Assembly (NCBI GenBank): GCA_028869325.1
Contig: JAGWST010000022.1
Location: forward strand, 1 to 9,679
Source of the DNA: a bacterium
GTDB lineage: Bacteria; Vulcanimicrobiota; Vulcanimicrobiia; Vulcanimicrobiales; SCRA01
Length of the DNA stretch: 9,679 bases
Direction: 5' to 3'
The notes beneath the pieces are model-generated. The model saw nothing but the letters and a program-made list of their open reading frames with translations. It was not told where the DNA came from and did not search any database. The translations under genes were made by a program, and so were the position numbers. The stretch's first letter is position 1, and every line of letters begins with the position of its first letter. Below, piece after piece: positions 1-7,121 of this stretch.

Positions 1-878
1 ATACCGTCACGCCGACCGTGGTGCGGCGATCCGGCGACGGGCAGACCACGAAGGGCCTCTTCGCCCTGCACGACGGGCAGCTCGTCGAGGCGGTGCTCAT
101 GGAGCACCACGGCGAGCGCAATACCGTCTGCATCTCCAGCCAAGCGGGCTGCGCCTTCGCCTGCGCCTTCTGCGCTACCGGACAGGGCGGCTTCTCGCGC
201 CACCTGAGCGCGGCCGAGATCTTCGATCAGGCACGCTACTTCGCACGGCAGCTCGCGCGCGCCGGCCGCCGCGTCACCAACGTCGTCTTCATGGGGATGG
301 GCGAGCCGTTCCACAACTACGAGGCCGTGATGGACGCCGTCGCGCTGCTCCACGATCCCAAGGGCTTTGGCCTGGGCCACCGCCACATCACGATCTCGAC
401 GGTCGGCGTGGTGCCCGCCATCGACCGTTTCGCGGAGGAGGGGCTCCAGGTCAACCTGGCGATCTCGCTGCACGCCCCGACGGATGCCCAGCGCGATGCG
501 ATCATGCCCGTCAACCGCCGCTGGAAGATCGACGAGCTGATGGCTGCCTGTGCGCGCTACGTGGAGAGGACCGGGCGTAAAGTCTTCTTCGAGTACCTCA
601 TGCTGGCCGGCGTCAACGATGCCGAAGAGGACGCACGGCAGCTGGCGCGCTTGATAGCGGGGCGTCTCTACCACGTGAACTTGATCCCCTACAACGCAAC
701 CCCCGATGCAGAGTTCCAAGGCTCGCCGGGTGCCGCCATCGATGCCTTCCAGCGCGTCTTGACGGCGGCGGGCGTGCCGTCGACCGTGCGCCACCCGATG
801 GGCCGCGACATCGCGGCAGCCTGCGGACAATTAAGGGCGGACACTCAGCCGAAAGCGCATAAGGCCGTCGTTCTGTAA
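1..878 (+). CDS. rlmN: Dual-specificity RNA methyltransferase RlmN (23S rRNA A2503 / tRNA A37 C2-methyltransferase), 5' end cut by window edge
   Basis: This is a radical-SAM enzyme that methylates C2 of adenine 2503 in 23S rRNA and, in many bacteria, A37 of some tRNAs. The frame is open from base 3 and the gene starts before the window. Counting from the first in-frame GTG (base 18), about 286 residues are visible against a usual 340-390, so roughly the N-terminal 70-100 are missing. The [4Fe-4S] motif CAFACAFC places cysteines at residues 45, 49 and 52. A conserved cysteine (C38) sits seven residues before the cluster, and the C-terminal catalytic cysteine is C269 in DIAAACGQL. The SAM-binding GMGEP motif, the ISTVG strand, the SLHAP motif and the NLIPYN motif are all present, so the enzyme looks intact. 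This cysteine pair, the DGQTTKGLF start and the GQL ending separate RlmN from generic radical-SAM proteins. The next gene begins one base after its stop. The product is certain; the true start cannot be seen. Confidence 0.96.
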   Translation, partial: TVTPTVVRRSGDGQTTKGLFALHDGQLVEAVLMEHHGERNTVCISSQAGCAFACAFCATGQGGFSRHLSAAEIFDQARYFARQLARAGRRVTNVVFMGMGEPFHNYEAVMDAVALLHDPKGFGLGHRHITISTVGVVPAIDRFAEEGLQVNLAISLHAPTDAQRDAIMPVNRRWKIDELMAACARYVERTGRKVFFEYLMLAGVNDAEEDARQLARLIAGRLYHVNLIPYNATPDAEFQGSPGAAIDAFQRVLTAAGVPSTVRHPMGRDIAAACGQLRADTQPKAHKAVVL

Positions 879-879
879 G

Positions 880-1473
880 GTGCCGGAGTCAAAGTTGCCG
901 GGCTACGACGTTATGCCCACGCTCGACGATCAGCGAATGGAGTTTGCGCGGCGGCGTTTCTTGGCCATGCCGCTTGCCGGCGCTGTCGTTTGGACGGTTA
1001 TCGGAATTGCGGGCGCGTTGCTTCCGCCGCTCCTCGCCGCATGGGCGCTCTTCATTGGAACAGGGTCTATCGTTTTCCTCGGCATGTTGTTTTCGCGCTT
1101 CACGGGGGAGGATATGCTCTCCAAAAAGCCGACGAATGCGTTCGATACCCTGTTTTTTCAAACGATCGCGATGGCGCTGCTCGTCTACGCTATTGCGATT
1201 CCATTTTTCGAGATCGACTACACGTCGCTGCCATTGACCGTCGGCATCCTCAGCGGTCTGATGTGGCTCCCACTTTCATGGATGATTGGCCATTGGATCG
1301 GCATTTTCCACAGTATCGCTCGGACGGTCCTTGTCGTCGCCGCTTGGTACGTCTTCACCCACGAGCGATTCGTCGCAATTCCAGCGGTGATCGTTGCGTT
1401 GTATCTCTTCACCATCTACGTGCTAGAGCGGCGCTGGCGAAGCCTCACTCTTGCTCAGCCCGATTCCGGTTAG
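880..1473 (+). CDS. Six-helix integral membrane protein of unknown function (possibly DUF7010-like)
   Basis: This small inner-membrane protein of up to 197 residues has no assignable function. About six hydrophobic segments are visible, near residues 29-48, 49-71, 91-110, 117-141, 147-159 and 165-182. A short charged N-terminus (LDDQRMEFARRRF) precedes the first and a basic tail follows the last. The opening DQRMEF, a MxFSRFTGE loop after helix 2 and the H-x-x-R pair before helix 5 recall proteins annotated as DUF7010; that link rests on memory. The GTG at 880 lies one base after the rlmN stop and would allow coupling. The ATG at 913 (MPTLDD) is an equally good start, giving 186 residues, and neither has a clear ribosome-binding site. 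Sampled 60-base lines are 48-57% GC, against about 73% in a sampled line of the synthetase gene, so it may be a transferred gene. It contains no cysteine motif or enzymatic signature. Confidence 0.75.
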   Translation: MPESKLPGYDVMPTLDDQRMEFARRRFLAMPLAGAVVWTVIGIAGALLPPLLAAWALFIGTGSIVFLGMLFSRFTGEDMLSKKPTNAFDTLFFQTIAMALLVYAIAIPFFEIDYTSLPLTVGILSGLMWLPLSWMIGHWIGIFHSIARTVLVVAAWYVFTHERFVAIPAVIVALYLFTIYVLERRWRSLTLAQPDSG

Positions 1474-1579
1474 CGCTGCCCCAGCGTCCGCCTATCCCTC
1501 GTTAGGATGCCGCCGGCAAGCCCAGACACAGCCGTGCGGCGCGCTCGTCTCCTGACGCCGCGCCGCGTGCGGTCACGAC

Positions 1580-1621
1580 AAGGGGGAATGCCCGCAGATG
1601 GCGCAACTTCCCCGCCTATGA
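1580..1621 (+). promoter_or_regulatory. Ribosome-binding site and possible 7-codon leader ORF in front of the glycyl-tRNA synthetase gene
   Basis: AAGGGGG at 1580-1586 can pair with the 16S anti-Shine-Dalgarno over seven bases, allowing one G-U pair. It lies one base before the ATG at 1588, too close, and 31 bases before the ATG at 1618, too far. Eleven bases downstream is an out-of-frame ATG at 1598 that opens a seven-codon ORF (MAQLPRL). Its TGA (1619-1621) overlaps the synthetase ATG (1618-1620) in an ATGA junction typical of translational coupling. The arrangement is visible; its use is inference. The simpler alternative is that translation starts at 1588 or 1618 with a poor site. Confidence 0.3.
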
Positions 1622-2961
1622 CTCCCCAGGTGCAGCGATACCGGCCCACGCTCGACGAGGTCAGCGCGCTCGCGAAGCGCCGCGGCTTCGTCTTCCAGTC
1701 CTCCGAGATCTACGGTGGAGCGGGTGGCGTCTGGGACTACGGGCCATTGGGGACGGAGCTCAAGCGCAACGTCAAGCAGGCGTGGTGGCGCGAAGTCGTC
1801 GAGCTCCGCGACGACGTGGTGCCCTTCGACGCCGCCATTCTGATGCATCCGCAGACGTGGGTCGCCTCCGGCCACGCGGCGACGTTTCACGACAAGATGG
1901 TGGATTGCAAGGTCTGCAAGCACCGCTTCCGCGCCGACCACCTGGCCTCGCTCGAGCAGTGCCCGGACTGCGGCAGCAAGAGCTCCTTCACCGAGCCGCG
2001 CAACTTCAACCTGATGCTCAAGACGTTCTTGGGCCCCGCGGAGGATACCGCCAGTCAAGTGTGGCTGCGCCCCGAGACTGCGCAAGGCATCTTCGTCAAC
2101 TTCAAGAACGTGGCGCAGGCCGCGCGGCGCAAGCCGCCCTTCGGCATCGCACAGGTCGGCAAGGCCTTCCGCAACGAGATCACGCCGGGGAACTTCACCT
2201 TCCGCACGCGCGAGTTCGAGCAAGCCGAGCTGGAGTTCTTCGTGCCGCCCGACGGCACCGACGAGCAGTGGTATCGCGCGTGGGTCGAGACGCGCATGCG
2301 CTGGTATCGCCGCTATCTGGTCGAAGAGCGCGTGCGCTTCCGCGAGCTGGCCAAAGAGGAGTTGGCGCACTACGCCAAGAGCCTCACCGACGTCGAGTAC
2401 GACTTTCCGTGGGGATGGGGAGAGCTGGAGTCGATCGCCAACCGCGGCGCCTACGACCTGAATGCGCACATCAAGGAGTCGAAGAAGGACCTGGCGTTCT
2501 TCGACGAGGCCAACAAAGCGAAATACGTGCCGATCGTGGTCGAGGCCTCGGCCGGCGTGGATCGCACGGCGCTCGCGCTGCTCATCGACGCCTACGACAA
2601 GCAGCGCTACGTCGACCAGAACGGCAAGGAGGCAGAACGCGTGGTGCTCCGCTTCCATTCCGAGATCGCGCCCGTCAAGGCGGCGGTCTTCGCGCTGGCA
2701 CGCAACAAGCCGGAGCTGGTGGAGCGAGCGCGCACCATCGAGCGCGCGCTGCGGCGCGTCATGCGCACCCAGTACGACGAGGGAAACATCGGCCAGCTCT
2801 ATCGCCGGCAGGATGAGATCGGGACGCCCTGGTCGGTCACCGTCGACTACCAGACACTGGAGGACGGAACGGTGACGCTGCGCGATCGCGACACCATGGA
2901 GCAGACGCGCGTGAGCGCGGATCAGCTCGCCGCGGTCTTGGTGCCCCGGCTGATCGCATAG
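1618..2961 (+). CDS. glyS: Glycyl-tRNA synthetase, alpha2 (single-chain) type
   Basis: This class II synthetase charges tRNA-Gly with glycine in the cytoplasm. The chosen start gives 447 residues, within the usual range of about 440-510 for the alpha2 form. Residues near 12-35 hold the family opening (LAKRRGFVFQSSEIYGG, then WDYGPLG). A zinc-ribbon-like insertion has cysteines 97, 100, 115 and 118. Motif 2 is FRNEITPG with arginine 185, followed by the TREFEQAELEFF glycine-pocket region. Motif 3 is EASAGVDRT with arginine 316. The C-terminal anticodon-binding domain ends in RRQDEIGTPW and VTLRDRDTMEQ. The frame is open back to ATGs at 1507 and 1588. I chose 1618 because family homology begins a few residues after it and the extra residues are arginine- and proline-rich. 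The start remains uncertain, because the only good Shine-Dalgarno-like stretch (1580-1586) is 31 bases away. The next gene, ppdK, follows after 174 bases on the same strand. Confidence 0.95.
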   Translation: MTPQVQRYRPTLDEVSALAKRRGFVFQSSEIYGGAGGVWDYGPLGTELKRNVKQAWWREVVELRDDVVPFDAAILMHPQTWVASGHAATFHDKMVDCKVCKHRFRADHLASLEQCPDCGSKSSFTEPRNFNLMLKTFLGPAEDTASQVWLRPETAQGIFVNFKNVAQAARRKPPFGIAQVGKAFRNEITPGNFTFRTREFEQAELEFFVPPDGTDEQWYRAWVETRMRWYRRYLVEERVRFRELAKEELAHYAKSLTDVEYDFPWGWGELESIANRGAYDLNAHIKESKKDLAFFDEANKAKYVPIVVEASAGVDRTALALLIDAYDKQRYVDQNGKEAERVVLRFHSEIAPVKAAVFALARNKPELVERARTIERALRRVMRTQYDEGNIGQLYRRQDEIGTPWSVTVDYQTLEDGTVTLRDRDTMEQTRVSADQLAAVLVPRLIA

Positions 2962-2983
2962 CGCACCCCCGTCTCATCGAGGC

Positions 2984-3010
2984 CGCCCCTTCATATATCG
3001 ATATGGGGCT
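2984..3010. repeat. AT-centred inverted repeat between the synthetase gene and ppdK
   Basis: The perfect 10-bp palindrome ATATCGATAT (2995-3004) is flanked by CCCC (2986-2989) and GGGG (3005-3008), giving an imperfect hairpin with a short bulge on the left arm. It stands out as an AT island in GC-rich sequence, 23 bases after the synthetase stop. It could help end transcription or bind a regulator. No T-run follows, so it is not a standard intrinsic terminator. Confidence 0.3.
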
Positions 3011-3034
3011 GCCGCCCCGCGCCCTCGCTGGGAC

Positions 3035-3062
3035 CTTTGGTTCTCGGCTTCTCGGGTACAAT
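3035..3062 (+). promoter_or_regulatory. Probable promoter of ppdK
   Basis: TACAAT at 3057-3062 matches the -10 consensus at five of six positions. The best -35 candidates are weak: CTTTGG at 3035-3040 with a 16-base spacer, or the overlapping TTTGGT with 15. Transcription would start near 3069, leaving a 5' leader of about 65 bases. The local drop in GC and the 174-base gap support separate transcription of ppdK. The poor -35 keeps confidence modest. Confidence 0.4.
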
Positions 3063-3135
3063 GTGATAAGGGAAGTTTGCTTCCTGACTCGAAGATTTCG
3101 GAAATCATGTTCACGTCCGAGAGGGGATCGGCGGG

Positions 3136-5868
3136 ATGGCGAAGGTGATGGCGCCGATGCGCGGCGCGGCGGCGATGCCGGCGGGACCGACGTGGATCTA
3201 CCGCTTCGAGGACGGCTCGGCCTCGATGCGCGATCTCTTGGGCGGCAAAGGCGCGGGACTCGCGGAGATGACCCGGGCCGGGCTTCCCGTTCCGGACGGA
3301 TTCACGATCACCACCGAGGCCTGTCTGGCCTTCTATCGTAACGACCGTCGCCTCCCCGAAGGCCTGGACGAGAGCCTGCGCCGGAACATGGCACTGCTCG
3401 AGCAGCACACCGCCAAGCGCTTCGGCGAAGGCGCAAATCCGCTCTTGGTCTCCGTGCGCTCGGGGGCGCGCGTCTCGATGCCGGGCATGATGGACACCAT
3501 CCTCAACCTCGGGCTGAACGATCGGACGGTCGAGGGGCTCGCCGCTCTCACCGGCAACCCGCGCTTCGCCTGGGACGCCTACCGGCGTTTCGTGCAGATG
3601 TTCGGCAAGGTGGTGCTCACGATCGACGGCGAGCACTTCGAGCGTGTGATCGCAGCACGCCGTCAGGCCGAGGGCGTCGCGACCGATCCCCAGGTGAGCG
3701 TCGAGGGCTGGCGCGCGGTCGTCACGGAGTTCAAGGCGCTGGTGCAAGGCGAGACGGGCTCGCCCTTCCCGCAGGACGTCTACGCGCAGCTCCTGCGTGC
3801 CGTCGAGGCGGTCTTCGGCTCGTGGAACTCCAAGCGCGCCATCGACTACCGCAAGTTCAACAAGATTCCCGACGACTGGGGGACGGCGGTGAGCGTCGTC
3901 AGCATGGTCTTCGGCAACATGGGCGACGACAGCGGCACGGGCGTGGCCTTCACGCGCAACCCCTCCACTGGCGAGCGCAGACTCTTCGGCGAGTACCTGA
4001 GCAATGCGCAGGGCGAGGACGTGGTCGCCGGCATTCGTACGCCGATGGCCATCAGCGAGCTGGAGAAGGCGCAGCCCGGGGTCTACCGGCAGTTCGTGCA
4101 GATCGCCGCCAAGCTGGAGCGTCATTACCGCGACATGCAGGATATGGAGTTCACGGTAGAGCGCGGCCGGCTCTACATGCTCCAGACGCGTAGCGGCAAG
4201 CGCACCGCGCAAGCGGCGGTGCGCATCGCGCTCGATATGGTCGACGAGGGAGTGATCTCGCGAGACGAAGCCTTGCGCCGCGTCGACGCCGAGACGCTCA
4301 ACCAGCTCTTCCATGCACGCATCGATCCGGCGCAGGCGTACACGGCTGCCGCGACCGGCCTCAACGCATCGCCCGGAGCCGCTACCGGTGCGATCGTGCT
4401 GGACGCGGATACCGCCGTGGCTTGGGCGAAGGATGGACGCGACGTCGTGCTCGTACGCGCGGAGACGGCCCCAGACGACGTGCACGGCATGATCGCGGCG
4501 CGGGGTGTGCTTACGCAGAAAGGGGGCGCGACCTCGCATGCGGCGGTGGTGGCGCGCGGCATGGGCAAGCCCTGCGTGGCTGGCTGTGAGAATCTGCGCA
4601 TCGACGAGCGCGCGCGCACGATCACGCTCGCGGGAGCAACCCTGCGCGAAGGCGACGCCATCACCATCGACGGTACTAGCGGCGCGGTGATCCTGCGCGG
4701 TCTGCCGCTGATTCCGCCGCCCTCGACCCTGCCTGAGTGGCTGGCACGCTTCCTGGGCTGGGCCGACGAGCGGCGCCGCTTGGGCGTCTGGGCCAACGCC
4801 GATACGCCGGAGGATGCGCGGCGCGCGCGCGAGCTGGGCGCGGAGGGCATCGGCCTGACGCGGACGGAGCATATGTTCTTCGGGCCCGACCGGCTGCCGA
4901 TCGTGCGCGAGATGATTCTCTCCGATACGCCGGAGGCACGGGCGAAGGCGCTGGCGGAGCTGCTGCCGTTCCAGCGCGCCGACTTCGAGGGCATCCTCGA
5001 GGCGATGGATGGCCTGCCGGTGACGATTCGCCTGTTGGACCCGCCGCTTCACGAGTTTCTGCCGCCCCTCGAGGAGCTCTTGGTCGACTCCACGGAGCTG
5101 CGCATGACGTACGGCGAGGACGACGCGCGCTATCGCGAGAAGCACCGCGTTCTGGAGCGCGTCCGCGAGCTCCACGAGCAGAACCCGATGCTGGGCTTCC
5201 GCGTCTGTCGCCTGGGTATCGTCTACCCGGAGATCTACGCCATGCAGGTCCGCGCGATCGTGGAGGCGGCGGTGGCGTTGCGTAGGCGCGGCGTCGATGC
5301 CCAGCCGGCGATCATGATCCCCGGCGTCGGCAACCTGCGCGAGATGGAGGTCACGGCGCAGCAGGCGCGAGCGACGATCGCGCAGACGCTCGAGGCGCTG
5401 GGCGCCGGCGCGGCGGAGCTCTCCATCGAGGTCGGGACGATGGTGGAGCTGCCGCGCGCGTGCATCGTGGCCGATCAGCTGGCCAGCGTCGCCGAGTTCT
5501 TCTCCTTTGGTACCAACGATCTGACGCAGACCACGTTGGGCTACTCGCGCGACGATGCGGAGGCGAGCTTCATCCCGCAGTACCTGGAGCGAAAGATCCT
5601 CAGCGACGATCCCTTCCAAGTGCTCGATCGCGAGGGCGTCGGCGAGCTGATGCGCATGGGCATCGAGCGCGGGCGCCGCGCGCGTCCCAAGATGAAGATC
5701 GGCATCTGCGGCGAGCACGGCGGCGAGCCCTCGAGCGTGGCGTTTTGCGACGAGGCGGGCTTGAACTACGTTTCGTGCTCTCCGTATCGCGTGCCGATCG
5801 CGCGCCTGGCCGCGGCGCAGGCGGCGCTGGCCAACGCCGGTCCGCGCGAAGGCACCGACCAGGACTAG
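3136..5868 (+). CDS. ppdK: Pyruvate, phosphate dikinase (PPDK)
   Basis: PPDK interconverts pyruvate, ATP and phosphate with phosphoenolpyruvate, AMP and pyrophosphate in the cytoplasm, serving glycolysis or gluconeogenesis. The protein has 910 residues; the family is usually 870-900. The N-terminal ATP-grasp domain shows GGKGAGLAEM (lysine 38), SVRSGARVSMPGMMDT (arginine 108) and GDDSGTGVAFTRNP. The central phosphohistidine domain has GGATSHAAVVARG, with catalytic histidine 468 and, two residues earlier, threonine 466, the residue phosphorylated by DUF299 regulators in other species. The C-terminal PEP/pyruvate barrel carries GTNDLTQTTLG and the catalytic cysteine 858 in GICGEHGGEP. The ATG at 3136 is preceded by GAGAGGGGA (3119-3127) at suitable spacing. 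A later ATG at 3175 would fit the usual family start but has no ribosome-binding site. SHAAVV plus the dikinase N-terminal motifs favour PPDK over PEP synthase. No DUF299 partner lies in the window. Confidence 0.97.
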   Translation: MAKVMAPMRGAAAMPAGPTWIYRFEDGSASMRDLLGGKGAGLAEMTRAGLPVPDGFTITTEACLAFYRNDRRLPEGLDESLRRNMALLEQHTAKRFGEGANPLLVSVRSGARVSMPGMMDTILNLGLNDRTVEGLAALTGNPRFAWDAYRRFVQMFGKVVLTIDGEHFERVIAARRQAEGVATDPQVSVEGWRAVVTEFKALVQGETGSPFPQDVYAQLLRAVEAVFGSWNSKRAIDYRKFNKIPDDWGTAVSVVSMVFGNMGDDSGTGVAFTRNPSTGERRLFGEYLSNAQGEDVVAGIRTPMAISELEKAQPGVYRQFVQIAAKLERHYRDMQDMEFTVERGRLYMLQTRSGKRTAQAAVRIALDMVDEGVISRDEALRRVDAETLNQLFHARIDPAQAYTAAATGLNASPGAATGAIVLDADTAVAWAKDGRDVVLVRAETAPDDVHGMIAARGVLTQKGGATSHAAVVARGMGKPCVAGCENLRIDERARTITLAGATLREGDAITIDGTSGAVILRGLPLIPPPSTLPEWLARFLGWADERRRLGVWANADTPEDARRARELGAEGIGLTRTEHMFFGPDRLPIVREMILSDTPEARAKALAELLPFQRADFEGILEAMDGLPVTIRLLDPPLHEFLPPLEELLVDSTELRMTYGEDDARYREKHRVLERVRELHEQNPMLGFRVCRLGIVYPEIYAMQVRAIVEAAVALRRRGVDAQPAIMIPGVGNLREMEVTAQQARATIAQTLEALGAGAAELSIEVGTMVELPRACIVADQLASVAEFFSFGTNDLTQTTLGYSRDDAEASFIPQYLERKILSDDPFQVLDREGVGELMRMGIERGRRARPKMKIGICGEHGGEPSSVAFCDEAGLNYVSCSPYRVPIARLAAAQAALANAGPREGTDQD

Positions 5869-5879
5869 CAACCTGCTAG
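5865..5879. terminator. Short perfect inverted repeat joining the stop codons of the two convergent genes
   Basis: CTAGCA (5865-5870), a three-base loop ACC, and TGCTAG (5874-5879) form a perfect six-base-pair hairpin. The left arm contains the ppdK TAG (5866-5868) and the right arm contains, on the minus strand, the TAG of the transporter (5878-5876). It sits exactly between the two gene ends and could act in both directions. It is short, only half GC and has no T-run, so a role in termination is speculative. Confidence 0.3.
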
Positions 5880-7099
5880 GTAGCGGGCGCCAGTTCCGCG
5901 CTCTGCGCCGCCATGGCGAAGCGGGGCTCGTCGCGGATGGCGAAGGCCATGATGGCGGCAAGGAACGCCAACAGCGCTGCGCTCTCGTAGGCATACGTGT
6001 ACGAGCGGAACGTCTGATAGACCACGCCGCCCACCCACGAGCCCAGTGCCGCCCCCACCTGGTGCGAAACGAAGACCCACCCGTAGAGCTCTCCGGCGGA
6101 GCGCGAGCCGAAGATGCGTTGGAGCAGGCTGGACGTCGGCGGGACCGTCGCGATGTAGTTCAGGCCGAATGCCGCCGCGAAGAGAAAGAGCCCCAGCGGC
6201 TGATGAACGAAGATCAACGCGATCAGCGTGAACCCGCGGAAGAGATAGAAGAGCCCGAGCGGTATCGTGCGGCCGAAGCGATCGCAGATCCAGCCGGAGG
6301 CCAGGGTACCGATGACGTTGAGGCCGCCCATCACGGCCAGAGCGCCCGCGGCAAGCTCCGGCGCAAAGCCGCGGTCGATGCAGTCGGGGATGAAGTGCGT
6401 GAGCACCAGGCCCGTCGAGGTGTAGCCGCAGACGAAGAAGGTCATCGCCAGCAGCCAGAAAGGCGGGTGCTTGATGGCCGCCAGCGTGCCCAGCCCCTCG
6501 AGCGCGGCGCGCTTGACGCCGCCGTCATGCCGTGCGCCGTCGCTGACAAGGGCGGCCACCATGGGCAGGACGGCGACGATGGCGACGGCCGCGAGGATGA
6601 GCAGCGCGGCGCGCCAGCCTTCGCGCAGCGTCAGGTACATCGCCAACGGGATGACCAATATCTGCCCCGCCGACATGCCGGCGCTCAGAACGCCGATGAC
6701 GAAACCGCGCCGCTCGCTGAACCAGCGCGTGACCAACGCCGTGGCGGCCGGCATGCCGACCAGGCCCGAGCCCAGCGCCGTGAGCACGCCGAGCGTCAGC
6801 CAGATCGTGCCGATCGCGTGCGCTTGCGCGGCGACGAAGGTGGAGATGCCGAGCAGAACGACGCCGCCGCTCAAGACCCAGCGGGGGCTCCAGCCGTCGG
6901 CGATGCGGCCGCTGAGCGGGCCGATAGCGCCGTAGAGGAAGAGCCCGACGGCTGCGATGGTGCCCAGCGTCGCGCGCCCGGCGTGGAACTCGGCCTCGAG
7001 CGGGTCGATCAGGACGCCGAAGCTGGAGCGCAGCCCGGCGGAGAAGAGCAGCGCGAGCGCGGCTGCGGCGATGACCGCTACTGCACGGGCTTGACGCAT
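5876..7099 (-). CDS. Major facilitator superfamily transporter, monocarboxylate/oxalate-type (MCT/OFA-like)
   Basis: This is a secondary transporter in the inner membrane; its substrate cannot be read from the sequence. Its 407 residues are about 12 hydrophobic helices, the usual size for the superfamily. The first loop motif appears as GRIADGWSPRW between helices 2 and 3. Its half-repeat counterpart is GWICDRFGR after helix 8, and a basic loop with ALVSDGARHDGG separates the halves. The opening RSSFGVLIDPLEAEF and the SGRIADG region resemble MCT and OFA-type carriers of organic acids. The ATG at 7099 is supported by GAGAGG (7109-7104 on this strand) four bases upstream. The gene is divergent from a MocR regulator only 30 bases away, which suggests it is that regulator's target. 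A substrate related to amino acids, amines or vitamin B6 would fit MocR biology, but that is inference. Its end converges on ppdK with a 7-base gap. Confidence 0.88.
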   Translation of the reverse strand: MRQARAVAVIAAAALALLFSAGLRSSFGVLIDPLEAEFHAGRATLGTIAAVGLFLYGAIGPLSGRIADGWSPRWVLSGGVVLLGISTFVAAQAHAIGTIWLTLGVLTALGSGLVGMPAATALVTRWFSERRGFVIGVLSAGMSAGQILVIPLAMYLTLREGWRAALLILAAVAIVAVLPMVAALVSDGARHDGGVKRAALEGLGTLAAIKHPPFWLLAMTFFVCGYTSTGLVLTHFIPDCIDRGFAPELAAGALAVMGGLNVIGTLASGWICDRFGRTIPLGLFYLFRGFTLIALIFVHQPLGLFLFAAAFGLNYIATVPPTSSLLQRIFGSRSAGELYGWVFVSHQVGAALGSWVGGVVYQTFRSYTYAYESAALLAFLAAIMAFAIRDEPRFAMAAQSAELAPAT

Positions 7100-7121
7100 G
7101 GGACCTCTCGTATGTTATAAT
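7091..7121 (+). promoter_or_regulatory. Probable promoter of the MocR regulator gene, apparently giving a leaderless mRNA
   Basis: TTGACG (7091-7096) matches the -35 consensus at five of six positions and TATAAT (7116-7121) matches the -10 perfectly. The 19-base spacer is longer than the ideal 17. Transcription would begin about 7127-7130, at or just before the GTG start at 7130, so the message would have essentially no 5' leader or ribosome-binding site. The -35 lies inside the start of the transporter gene. Confidence 0.5.

Noticed and set aside
1474..1617. T-box riboswitch in front of the glycyl-tRNA synthetase gene
   Set aside because: The gap is under 150 bases. It has no T-box consensus, no specifier-loop-like structure and no terminator with a T-run.
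1573..2658. 361-codon open frame on the minus strand across the glycyl-tRNA synthetase gene
   Set aside because: Shadow of the synthetase gene, with low-complexity composition and no family motifs.
1782..2816. 344-codon plus-strand frame inside the synthetase gene
   Set aside because: Out-of-frame reading of the synthetase, arginine/glycine/alanine-rich, without domains.
2986..3010. Intrinsic terminator after the synthetase gene
   Set aside because: The hairpin is imperfect and is followed by GC-rich sequence rather than a run of T, so it is listed only as an inverted repeat.
2974..5994. 1006-codon open frame on the minus strand across ppdK
   Set aside because: It is antisense to a clear ppdK gene. 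Its translation is rich in arginine, histidine and alanine with no recognisable domain, which is expected opposite a high-GC gene with strong codon bias.
6062..7120. 352-codon plus-strand frame opposite the MFS transporter
   Set aside because: Highly charged, repetitive translation caused by reading the reverse of hydrophobic codons; the minus-strand transporter explains the region.
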